Source: Strigamia acuminata
Lineage: Eukaryota; Arthropoda; Chilopoda; Geophilomorpha; Linotaeniidae
NCBI GenBank assembly: GCA_949358305.1
Contig: OX442317.1
Coordinates: 7,134,186-7,198,185, forward strand
Reading direction: 5' to 3'
Length of the DNA stretch: 64,000 nt
Shown here: positions 1 to 12,200 of the stretch, in pieces
Position numbering within the stretch: position 1 is the stretch's first letter
Layout: each line of letters begins with the position of its first letter
Notes under the pieces: model-generated
What the model was told of the DNA's origin: nothing
Seen by the model: the letters and a program-made list of their open reading frames with translations, nothing else
The model's database searches: none
Program-made: the position numbers and the translations under genes

Positions 1-194
1 CCAATCGTTTCATTGCACTATAGAAAGATGAGTTTTGAAACTGTCAGAAGAGAAAAGCTTATGGATAATATTGCCAAATGGTGAACGGGTTGTTGAGTTG
101 TTGTGCCTGTCACAAAATGGAGAGAATAAAAAAAAATTGGAAAGAAACATTGTTACAAAAAGTTTAAATATCTGAATGAATAATGTCATTTTAC

Positions 195-287
195 CTGCAG
201 ATTTTTTTCCTGACGGGTCTTTGAAAATTTCACTGTATTTACGGTCAGAAATGTTATTTGGTCTGGCACTCAGTTTGGATTTGTCTG
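195..287 (-). CDS. DIP-like exon: juxta-Ig3 tail, part 2
   Basis: A 93-bp exon, phase 1 to phase 1. The acceptor is TTTTATTTAG and the donor CTGCAG|GTAAAA. It encodes ADKSKLSARPNNISDRKYSE, then IFKDPSGKKSA, a charged, presumably disordered tail with one NIS sequon. The open frame, good splice sites and exact phase match with the preceding exon support it. The transcript must continue left of the window because no stop or anchor has been reached. Confidence 0.65.
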
Positions 288-3200
288 CTAAATAAAAGAA
301 TGCATTAATTCTTGACGTGGATGTTGTTGTGTGTTTTACCTATGTGAGTACTTTCTAATTGGTTGACCAAAGAATGTTTGTAAGAATCCAAACCTTTCTG
401 GTTAGATAGCGTGAGATTGGAACTGACTAAATCTGAAAATATATGAAAATAAATGAAATTAATTTTTTAAAAATATTATAACTATAGTGAACTATTTGTT
501 TTATCTACACGTTTGATTAAACCAGTTAAGGGACAAAAATTGATGAAAAGCGCAAACATCTCTAGGACGAAAGCTCGGATTGTAATAACTAAACATCAAA
601 AGAAAGAGCGGAAAAAAACTACACCAGAAACGTTAATTAAACAACACTGCCCACAACTAATGATTAATGTATATTTAATTTAAATGTGTATACTGTATTT
701 TATCGATTAAAAGCCGCGGCTCTTATTCAAACAGCCATTTTTGTCAGCAATTACAATTTTGGTTTTTCGTTTGTTACATTTGTTTAATGTAACATATGAA
801 GTCTGAACGTCACGAACGAAGCGGACGTTCAACGTTCGTGAGGTTAAATACGGAAACAATACTGTCCTTTTGCAAAAATCAGCTACTGTTTGAGGGCGGC
901 TACAATTCGAGGGCGACTCTTAATCGGCAAAATACGGTATATTTTTTTCCCGAAGTGGCCTTGCACCCTCAGAAAACCTATCTCGCACTCCCAGGGGATA
1001 CGCGCATCACGGGTTAAGAAGTGCTGGTGTAGATGAACGTGTCATCTGGCGCCAGAATCGAGTACCACGACTTGATCTATCGCAACTCCATATACCGCGA
1101 AAATTTGTTGTTGCGGTAAATTGAGGTCGTGGTAGATGTAGTCGCGGTAGGCGTAGTGTATTGAGCAGGTTTGTGCAGATTTGTAGGACAAACTTTCGTT
1201 AAGCAACTGTGCTAAAATGCTTAACATAGTTCACAGAGTGTAAGCTATAGTTTCATCACGATCTGGTTTATGATTATTAGTAAAATGAATTAAAAGAAAC
1301 TTTTTAGTCAACTATTCAGCATTGCGACTGTGCTTGTGAAGGACAAGTGCAGTTTATGAACCATGGTGTTCCATAAATATCTCGTGTATGGAGCGAATGG
1401 GTATGTTTAATGAGGAATAATGATGTGTTATTAAAATAAATTTTATTTAAATGTGTGTATTCTTGTCGTTGAAGCTGTTAAAAGTTTGTTGGGTAATAAA
1501 TATTGGTAAAGATTAGATCATTAATTTAATATTTTAATTTCTATTTATAATTGAATTTTTATTTCATTAATTTTATGAATGAGATGAGAGATAAGCCATC
1601 TGCTAGATATCTGTATTTCTTTTATTTTTTCTTAAATTATTTTTTTTTATTTCTGGGACTGTCTGTACAGAGTCGCCATCTAGTATTCAATTTGAGAAAT
1701 ACAAATTGACCGATATATGAAATTTAAAAGAAAGAAAATGCAATAAGAAAAAAATAAATAGAATTTATATTTTATCTATTGAATTTTAGTAGGAAAAAAT
1801 GTTTTTCCACTTACAGACTACAAGGTCCCAGAAAAGGTGTCGCATTGTTTTATTCGTAACTGCAAATAAAGATATTTTTTCTGTAGAACAATGTGTCACC
1901 TCTGGTTAAGAGAAATGAATAAAAATAAAAATAAAATAAATTTCATATTTTAAAAATACAAAATACAGAACTTTTAATTGTTTTTTCTTTTTACATATTT
2001 TTCTAACTTTCTCGTTTTGTGGTTCATAGAACTGCACTTGGGAGATGAGTAAAATGAATCGTAAATGCGGCTTTGCTGTACAGACATGCTCACACCCTCA
2101 CAAAACACATCCTTCTAGATAGCAATGATATTTGAATATTCTAAACATTTCTGTTGGGTTACACATATTGAATGGTCCTGACACATGTGTGACGAAGTAA
2201 AAGAAATCAATTGCATTTTTTCTCCCTCTTGTAAATGATCAAAAACTTGTTACATTTTTTTTTTTACTTTGAACATGGCAGTTGAAAGAACAGCTCGACA
2301 CTTTCCACCCACTTTCCATTTCTCGCAAACTTTTTCTATTTTGTAAATCCTTTACTACGACTTTGGAAATCTTGTGACAACGAAAATTGCTCGCGACTTG
2401 ACGGCAACTACCGTAAGTGTAAAAAGAATACATAAAAAGGATTTGTGCAAATAGAAAAAAAAATTGGCTAAATTAAAAATTCTATGTTTGTGTAATTCAT
2501 TAATGGATTAGAAAAAAAAAATCTTGCTAGAATGAATGTTACATGGACGTAACTGTAGCTTGCAAATTAATTTGTGAAAAAAAAAGTGAAATATATGGAA
2601 GCAACTAAAGAAAGGGACAGTTGAATCTAATTGAGTTAATCTTACTTGCAAACGCAGAGAGTCGTGAGTTTTTTTTCCTACTCTGCAGTACTGCAAGATT
2701 GATTCTGTTTGTATATATCATTCTCTAGAGACTTGATGTAAATTAGCATAAGGTTTCAATCAGAAAGCATGTAAAATTCAACCAGTTCAATTCTATGTTC
2801 TGGCTAATGAAAAGCTCGTCTGGATACATTTTGGGAAGTTTTTTATTCTTGGGAGTCTGTATTTGTTTCTTTTGTAACATCGAGTTTATCTTGTGAATGT
2901 GCGGTTTTGGATTAAACTCATTTGGTTTTCAAATATATATATATACTAGTATGTGGAATTTATTTCGTTTAAGGACATTTTATATCAAATGAGTTGTGAC
3001 AGGTTTACAGATTGGATGAATTTAGATGATATTGACCAGGAACAGGAGAAAATTAAATTTGAATTCTATTAAGTATTTATTTTGTTGTTGAGAATAAAAT
3101 TATTATTATACTCTGGTTCGACTCAAGAGGGTGCCCTTTTCCCATTGGCTGAGCCGCATTACTCCTACCTCAAGTTTGTATTACTACCACTAGGAAAAGT

Positions 3201-6200
3201 AGTTTTTATTTTTATTATCATTTGAGATTGCTATAACCATTTAGGTTAATATAATTTCGATTATTTGTATCCATAAATGTTACTTTCTTTGAAGAAATAA
3301 AGTTATATGAACATATAAATCAAAAACTCATTTTTGTTCTGTTTATTGGTTTTTTGGTCTGGACCGAACACAGTTTTTGAATTATTTAGTGGATGTTTTT
3401 TCTGGAATAACAAACAAAATGTCTGCACATTGGAATGCATTTCTGGTGTTTGGGTTTACATTTTTGGATCACTACACCAGTTATACGGCTCGGCCAATGG
3501 GAGAAGGGCACCCTCTTGAGTCGAACCAGAGTATAGTTTAGAAATTCTGTATTCGCATCTCTTGTTATTTTGTGACGCTGTCAAGTTACAGCGCCCTCTG
3601 TATTTTTCTATATTTTGTATATTTTGTATTTTGTATATTATTTTTGACTTAACAATGTCCACATCATTAATTGTTGTCCCCGAGCACCAAGAATACATTT
3701 AGTGCAGTACACACTGGAGAGTTGACGAGACAAAAAAAATACTAAGATTTTTATTATGTGGACAGCAGGTTTCCGTGTTTTTGAAATCTATATAGTCATG
3801 TGTGACATTTTACTGTCTGTATATAAGCAGCCACGAACCGTTTCGATAACAAAACTGCTGTTCATTGCACTTGATGTGGAATTTTGTGGTTATTTAAATA
3901 TAAAAAAAAAAATTTTGTGAATTAAAAATTCACAAAACTTTAATTTTTAAAAATAAATCAACAACTTTCAAAGCAAAATTGTTAACCCTATCACTGTCAA
4001 ACACGTAAATACACGTTGTGCCCGAGACTGAGGGTGCATGCAAAAAATACCTGACACTGAAAGGGTTAAAGCTGCCACCAGAGTGTGAAATGTTCTGTAA
4101 AGCGGCACTTTTCAGTTATTGCGCATTTGCAGAGAAAAAGTGCAAAAGTAAAGAAAAAATATTTTTTTAAATTTTTTATGATTATAATTTTATGTTATAA
4201 TATAATTATTATTATTTTTTTTTTTACAAATTTTATGGAATTCTAATTGGGAAAGTTAATGATATTTAGTTATTATAGACGTTGAAATTGTCAAATTAGG
4301 TCAAATAGTTATTTAAATGGATTTTAACGATGTATTTGTTTGAACAATAATTTAATTATGTTTACTATCCGAAACGAGCTTTCAAATATGTTCCTGTTTG
4401 ATTGGAGCTTACGAGAACCCTTAAGAGGAACCTTTCGTTTGTGATTTTTGCCTTTGTGCTCACTTTTAATCCAATATGTGAAGTATAGATTTTCGGGCGT
4501 TCGATATGGCTTGTTTCTGTTTGATTGAATTTTTCCAAGATGAAAATATGTCGACTCAGCGTTGTATAATATTCCATTCTTTTAGTGCAAGTTCTGCCAC
4601 CGTCGAGAAAATTGCAAACCCTCAAACACAAACCAAGCTTAATGTTAATGCTTAGTCGATACCAGCATCCATCACGGAAAGAGTTTTGTGTGGTGGTGGT
4701 GTGTTGCAGGATGCCTTCAGGTTTTTCTTCTGCTCTTATTACGACTGATGTACAGATAAAAAATGGAGAAAAAAAATATTTTTTTTGTACTCATAATTCG
4801 CAGTAAAAATTTTAATTTGTATTTTTTACGGTTTGTTTCTAATTAACCTAATTGATTTTTATCTTAATTTTGAAAAATTAATTATTTTTCTTTAAATTTT
4901 TTTTATTACGGTCATCATAGCGGGTTTTTGGCGAAAAACTTTTCAACTCTTTTATGGTCGCAGCAAGCCGTGGAATGTCTACTAACTGCTTAAACATGTG
5001 TCCATTACATACGCACCGAGTTTTAATGCTTAACACCTTCCCAGTTTTGAGTTTTAAGTATTTGGCTAGTTATTATAGGATGCTTGGACATTATTTTTAT
5101 TACACATTTAAATTGAATGGGATTTGCTATATTGCTCTTTTGTATATGTGACGCTGCCCTTGGCCAGCACTCCCTTATTCTGACCCTAAAATAAAACATT
5201 CTTTAGTCCACTTTCAACTCACACAGTTGTCTATTTATTTCGCTGATGTATTAATCAGAGTTTAGTGTAAAAACACACTAGGGTTTACATTTACGTGCAT
5301 GTCAGATTTTTAAAAATTTTTTTTTAAATGTGAGGCATTTTATTGATTATTGTTAGTGTGTATGCGCTTCTTTAAGCACATACCTGACGCAAGTTTGTGT
5401 TTGTGGTGCTATTATTTTCAGATTGCGCATTAACGTTTGGGGAAAATATTGGAATAAATCACAGAAGTCAAAGCTCTGATGTTAGAGCTCACAATGTTAT
5501 ATTATACCTTCAGTGTCAGACTAGGAAATGTATAGATTTATAGCACAGATGGTTCATACCTTCTGTTCCATCTGTAGCATAGGAATCTTTGGGTTCCAGC
5601 CGGTGTTTTACAGTGGCCAAGTCAATTTCTGCAGAATAGAGAAGAATAAGAGAGAAGGAAAAAAATAGAAAAATAAAAATAATATCAGACCAAAAAAAAA
5701 AAAGAAACAAAAGCTATCATATGTTGCAATGTAAAAGTTTTTAACTTTTTTTTTTAATATTTTTTTTATTATTATTTGGCTTTTTGTTGGTATGTGCCAC
5801 AATTTATTGATCTTTTGACTGCCTAACCTGAAACCATTTTACAAAATTGCCATCCAATGAGGGAGTGTGCAATTGTATACAATGCATTTTGTTTTTTTTT
5901 TCATTGAAAGAAGACAAATGATGTGTGACATTTTTTTGAATGATATTTTTCATGTGGTTCAGAAACACACTGAAATTATACTGCAATGTATTGCAATGTA
6001 TTTTGAAATGCATTGGGTTTTACGAGAATACAATCGAGCCTCGTTATAATGAATCGCAAGGGACCCAAAAAATCGATTCATTATAACGAGAATTCGTTAT
6101 GTCGAAATTTTTTAACATGGTGTTCTATGGCCAGCCAACCAAACCAGCCGTTTTTAGGTATTCGTTATATTGATAATTCGTTATATCGCGATTCGTTATA

Positions 6201-9200
6201 AAGAGTTTCGACTGTATATCGTGGTTCGTTATAACGAGGCTCGGGTGTACATTTTTGCATGCCAGATCTTGTAAAATGTATTGCGAAATGCATTCCCAAG
6301 ACTATTATTTTTCAAATGCAATTTTTCAATTGTATTATGCAATGCAATACTTAATATACAAATAATATATACATTTGGACGTAAAAACAGCAATTGCTGG
6401 CTTTAAAATGGCAAAACGAAATTAATTCCTTGACAGTTTTAAGCAAACGCCATCTCTTGAAGCAAATTGTAAATATTCAAGTTGAAAATTTGATAAGTGC
6501 ATATGTAAATTGCGAAATAAAAAGATTTATTGCCAAAAGAGAGGAAAAGACAGTGCAATAGTTGCAGATGCTCGTGACACATTTTAAATTTACGACACAG
6601 AAAGCGCAAAATGGCTGTCTTACCATGTAACCTGATTTGTCCTTCAGCTTCTCCCAGCAGGTTTTTCGAAATGCAGTTGTAGGAGCCAAAGTCTTTTTCT
6701 TCCAAATCTCGTATTTTGAGTTTGAAATGTACTTGATAGGATTCTCCAACTTCGAGTACTTCATATTTGGCACTCGATATTATCATGTCTCCATTTTCCC
6801 TCGTCCAGTAGTTTACCGAACGCGGCGATGCTTCTACTAAACATTCCAATTGCACTTCCATTTCTAGCGGAGCGCCTACCAGTTGGTTTGGAATTCGTAT
6901 GCTGGGTTCAACTGTCAACAACATAAAAAAAAGATTTAAAATGTTAGAAATCATTTACTTGTAAATGCTCTCCTTTCGTTGAGCGTGAGGATGCTAATTG
7001 AACGTGACGGTATCCGTTACAATCCCGGTGTAAATTGACCAAACTGATTGAATTCAATTGATAAAACAATAGGTGCGTTTAAATTGATTAAGCAAATACG
7101 AAAAGTTTGCTTAAATGAATAAAAATAAGTGAAATAAATGACTTGTTAACAAGTGCATCTATACTCGAGTTGCACTCAAAAAGGCACCTTACAATGTGTA
7201 CTCCCATTGGTCGAGCTAGTTTACTGGTGTAGTGATCCGAAAAAGTAGACCCAAACACCAGAATTGCATTACAAAATGTACAGACATTGTAATCGATTGC
7301 CTAGGCAACGGCCTAAAATTCAAACTTCCAGACAATGTAAGCAATAAACACAACAAACATGAGTTTGACATTTTTTAATGTGTGAAACTTCATTTTAATG
7401 ATGGAAATAACATTTTTTATTAAATAAAATCAAAATAACACAAACTAAATTAGTCATAACAATCACAACAATAAATAAAAAACAAAACTACTTCTCCTAG
7501 TAGTAGTATACTGTCTGGAGTTAGTAGAAAACTGGCTCGACCAATGGGAGTACACATTGTGAGGTGCCTTTTTGAGTGCAACTCGAGTATAAATGAAATA
7601 TTAATATTATTGCTAATGCGCAGGCTTGTGCGCAGCTGAGATCTTTTTCCGAGTCGTTTTCAATGACATAAAAAACGTTACATCTTGAAATGAAAATTTT
7701 TCAGCAAATTTTTCTTAACCGATTTGAATGTTTAAATATTTAAACGTTTAAATTGGATATTTTGCCAAGTTATAACGCAAAATATAAATTATATAAAGAG
7801 GCAATAAATGTGCTGCATTCTATTTAGAACGATTACCATAATTCGCAAACGGTTTTGGTTAATTTAATTTAAAAAAACAAAAAAAAATAAATATATTTTT
7901 TAAAATCCAATTTTCCTGCTTTAAAAAAAAGTAATTTGAAGCGTTGGGAGCCCCCGAACAAACAAACAACGTGGAATTTAGTATGAAATTCTTGCTATGC
8001 CTGTTGGTGGAGGTTCAAATGAAGCACTTAAGTCAGGATGCAGCAGGCAACAAAAACCAATTTCAGCTTTGCCATTAATGAATTTGATAAGAGAGAAAAT
8101 GGGAATTAGTTGGGCGAGCAGCATTAGAAGGTCGAAAATAGTATTTGACCTAAATGTTATTATAGTTTGCAGAAATTGTTACGATGGGTGTAATCATTTG
8201 TGCCAATAATAAATGATACACCGCATCAAAACTGTAAAATGATTGCGACTATGATGTTCTATTATTGATTCGACGTCTCACGTGTAAAATCGATCTGTTC
8301 TATCAATATTTTTCCGTCATATTTGTGCCAATAATGTCTTTTAATAATGTAATAAAGCGCACAATATTCTTGAAAAGGATAATTTGACCTGCGCTATTGG
8401 AATTATTGATGGAGTGTGCGGGTCGATATTGCCATCCATATTGTAAATATGTTGATAAACTATGGATTTCCCGAACTATGTTAATCATTTAATAACTCAG
8501 AATAGTTTACGACGTACCAATTAAGTAATGGGAATGAATGGCATTACCTGATAACAACAATAAGGCAAAATAGTAGTTTATGAAGAGTAAACATAACATT
8601 TTGTTTGAACGAGACAGCCTGAAGGGTGGAGTTAGCAATATCCTTTAATGAATTAAATGTGCAATAATAGGACGGACGACGGAGCAATTTGGATTGACCG
8701 TGAACAATCTCTTGGTCGTGAATACCAGTAAAAGGGGCGGAAAATTAGGGCTGGTTTTGAATAAAGCTTTGCTAAATCTCTGTTATAAAACAGCTGGCGT
8801 CACTCGGTGGCATTTAACGGGTGAGGTGTACACAAATCACAAACATGAGTTTTAGTGCTTTAAAATGGAATGAACGACTTGTAAAAAATGTAGAAAATTT
8901 AGGAAAAGATTTTTTACATGAAATTTCTGCAAATTTTCACATTTTTCATAAAATTTCTGCAAATTTTTACATTTTTCATAAAATTTCTGCAAATTTTCAC
9001 ATTTTTCATAAAATTTCTGCAAATTTTCACATTTTTTATGAGATTTTGCAAATTTTCATATTTTTCATGAAATTTCTGCAAATTTTCACATTTTGCATGA
9101 AATTTCTGCAAATTTTCACATTTTGCATGAAATTTCTGCAAATTTTCACATTTTTCATGAAATTTTAGCAAATTTTCACATTTTGCATGAAATTTCTGCA

Positions 9201-12200
9201 ATTTTTCATATTTCCTTCATATTTTTCATGAAAATTGTAATTATAATGACATAATTTTATCATTTTCACATTTTCAATATTTTTTTTCCAAAAATTTAGA
9301 AAAAAAAATGTTGGAATTTATTTCTGATTTAAAACGATGAAGCTCCAAAACCAAGAATAAAAAACAATAAGAAAAAGCTCCAAAGCACCTTCAAAAAACA
9401 TTTTTATTTCTCAAGAAAATGTTGTTTCAACTACTTTGCCGCATTATTGGGTGTACATAGCACTCAGGGCCGTAGCAAACCTCAAGACAATGCCATAAGA
9501 AAATAAAAGAAAATAAAATATCACCACAAGCAGAAATAAAATCAATTTAATTTCTGTTTGTACAAGTTGATGAGCCAAGCAAAGAACGAAAGCAGCATCT
9601 GCTCCTTGTTTTGGCAAGCCCAAACTTTTTTCGCTTTATGAAAAGTCTGATGAGCTTAGCTGTGAGCTTAGTCTTGCAACGCTGGTCCTCAGTTTATTGT
9701 GATCCTAAAATTTCAGCGGGAGATCGAGAGGAGCCTTTTTTCCATCTTCCCCAGCCAAGACAGGCCACACGGGTCTGCAGGGCGCATCTTTCGTCTGCTT
9801 TCGCTCTTCGCATCTTAAGGTCAGGGCTTTGGGAGCAGTAGGGGTGCCCAGGCGGATCGAACTGTGCTGGGGTTTATGGAAGAATCTAAATCCAACATCT
9901 CTAAAATGGCTTAGGCTTTCAGACCGGATCCCAATAAATCTAAGAAATCACTTGTGAAGCTTATAGAAGAACTGACGTCGAGAAGAGAGAGAGAGAGAAA
10001 ACTCGTCTTTCTTCTTCCAATGTGTCCCACCCTCAACCACACATGGCGCGTTGCCATATTGATTGCATTCGATGTTATCACGTGATGGTTGCTCGTGTCC
10101 GGTCGACGAGCGGCCTGGAATGGTGATCGTTTCTAGGGCGTCCTAGATGCAGTGTCGCCAATTGGATGGCGTTTCGAGTGTCATAAATAGAATGGATGAC
10201 GGTACTTCTTTTGCTACAACAACAAGCTTTATCTCTTTGCTTGTAATGCAGTCTGGGTGTGGGGGTTTTTGAATGGTAAATGAAATTTTATTTTATTCTA
10301 TTTTTCAATGTAAGTTTATATGTTGCCAGTGTGGATAAGAGTTTGGGCTTTTCTAATAAAAAGAGGGAATGTGGGCAAATTCTTCTAATTCAATTGTTTA
10401 TTCTTGCTCGTTGTGTACAGGGGCTGTGTTGCAAATGATTATGGTGGTTGTTAAGATTTGTAGGCTGCTATAACTGTCTCCTAACAATGGTGTGCAGTTT
10501 TTATAGAGTAAACAAATGTCATTTTTATGCTCGCTCGAATTTCTGTTATTCAAAGGAAACAGTTTAGTGCTCGAAAAAACATTTGAGATAACAAGATTGT
10601 TTCCAAACATATTTCTAAATGTTTCTATATGTTCACAATTTTTTTTTCTTTTTTTTTTCTCTTTTTTGAATGTCAGTTTTCCATTTCAATTTAAGCATCA
10701 TCATCATGTATATACATATACTGGAAATGGGAGATGCAATTGGCGGAAATTAAATTGTTCGATGTCAAGTTTATTATTTTGATTTTGAGTAGGGCTTGAC
10801 TTAAGTATTTTATTTAAATAAATTATTTTTAGAACCACATTTTTTAAAAATAAAATTTTTTTTTTTGGCAAAAATAAACTGTTTAAACTAGTTGTATTAA
10901 CCCTTGGAGGCATAAGGCTATATGGATTTACGGACAAGGTCTTTCTTGAATAGGAAAATTTTTTTTCCTATTCATTTTTTTTTGCTGAAAATTTGTGATT
11001 TTGTTTATATCTTACTGAACTTTAACTCAGGTGAAATTTTAAGTCATTGGTCATTTATTTAATTAATTATGCTAAATGCAATTTTTCTGCTCCTTAAAAC
11101 TCCAGCAAAACTATTATGCTGGCTATGCTGCTTCAGTCAACAGCTTTTCACATTCACCAGTAGTGTTTAAAACAACCACCAGTTGGTAAAAAAATTTATT
11201 TTTTCACTGTCCACAACTCTATAAAATTAGTTGCGAACTTTCAAAAACCGAAACGGCGCTTCAACTAATTGACCTGAAAATTGTCCATAAATCCGTAATG
11301 CCTTATACCAAAACGGCACATTTTACCCTTATGCCTCCAAGGGTTAAAAAGAAGATTAATTTCATAAAAAAATATTTAGGAGGACAATATTGGTATCGAA
11401 CAATATTCAGGAAGACAATATCGGTATCGACCAATATTTATGAAGCCATTATCGGTATCGTCTGATATTGGATAATTACTGTTTCAATCAAGCCCTAATA
11501 AAAATAGTCTACATACTTTTTCTTTCTTCTAAAAGTACCTTACGTTCGGTTGAATACAGACGAGCTAGAGCCGAGTGCCGAGTTGGTTTTATTTTAAATC
11601 TTTACGTTGTTCTAGCAATGAAGATTTTGAACTATCCGCTGTAAAACTACTGTCCACATGATCCCTGATTGTGGGCAATTGATGGGTAAAGACAGCCATT
11701 GAGAATTCCAACCTTTTAAGTAGGATCTTTTTTTTTACAACTTTGATTTTACGTACGCTTTCTCCTATTATTACGCCTTGACCAAGGGGTTTTGTCCGAT
11801 AAGAAATAAAGCAGTTGAGTGGGCCCTTGGGGCTATAAACATGTGAAAGGTTAGAGTTGTTGTGTTTTCTAATACGGCACTTGTGAGAAAGCAATATTGG
11901 AAATTTATGAATGAGTGGTTTAAACCCTTTATTAAAGAGGCTAGAGCACAGTTTGCGTTAATGCACCACATGAAAAATAAATTGGAAAAACATTTTTCGA
12001 GATACTGTTGCTAGTTATTGATCTAAGTATATCACAAATTAGGATCATATCTCAGCTCTTTTTTATCTCTTTCTCTTTCCACGTCCATCTAACCCCGAAT
12101 TAAAAATTAAAGTAGACTTTAACGTCTTTATTTGGTGGAACTAACACAAATTAGGTTTTTCTGTCTTTAGTGTTTCTATGAACAGAGTGAACTACATAAT

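Larger units (their letters stand above)
288..5559 (-). other. Intron of the DIP-like gene with MITEs
   Basis: About 5.3 kb of AT-rich intron. It holds the 693-937 CCGTATTT-type MITE, a TATACTC MITE (3107-3535) and an 80-bp TTAA element (3986-4065). The stretch 1020-1240 is somewhat richer in GC and contains imperfect inverted pieces. The remainder (1240-3100, 4070-5559) is AT-rich with no coding signal that I can support. Confidence 0.7.
5629..6623 (-). other. Intron of the DIP-like gene (between Ig3 and tail exon)
   Basis: About 1 kb. It is almost entirely repeat: a TGCATT-rich repeat (about 5985-6370) interrupted by a pogo-like MITE (6031-6247), and T-rich sequence around 5640-5770. Confidence 0.75.

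Noticed and set aside
8821-9168. 115-residue plus-strand ORF
   Set aside because: It is a translation of the 30-bp minisatellite.
9611-9841. 76-residue ORF with a hydrophobic start
   Set aside because: No motif; the low GC of the flanks and the lack of exon signals give no support.
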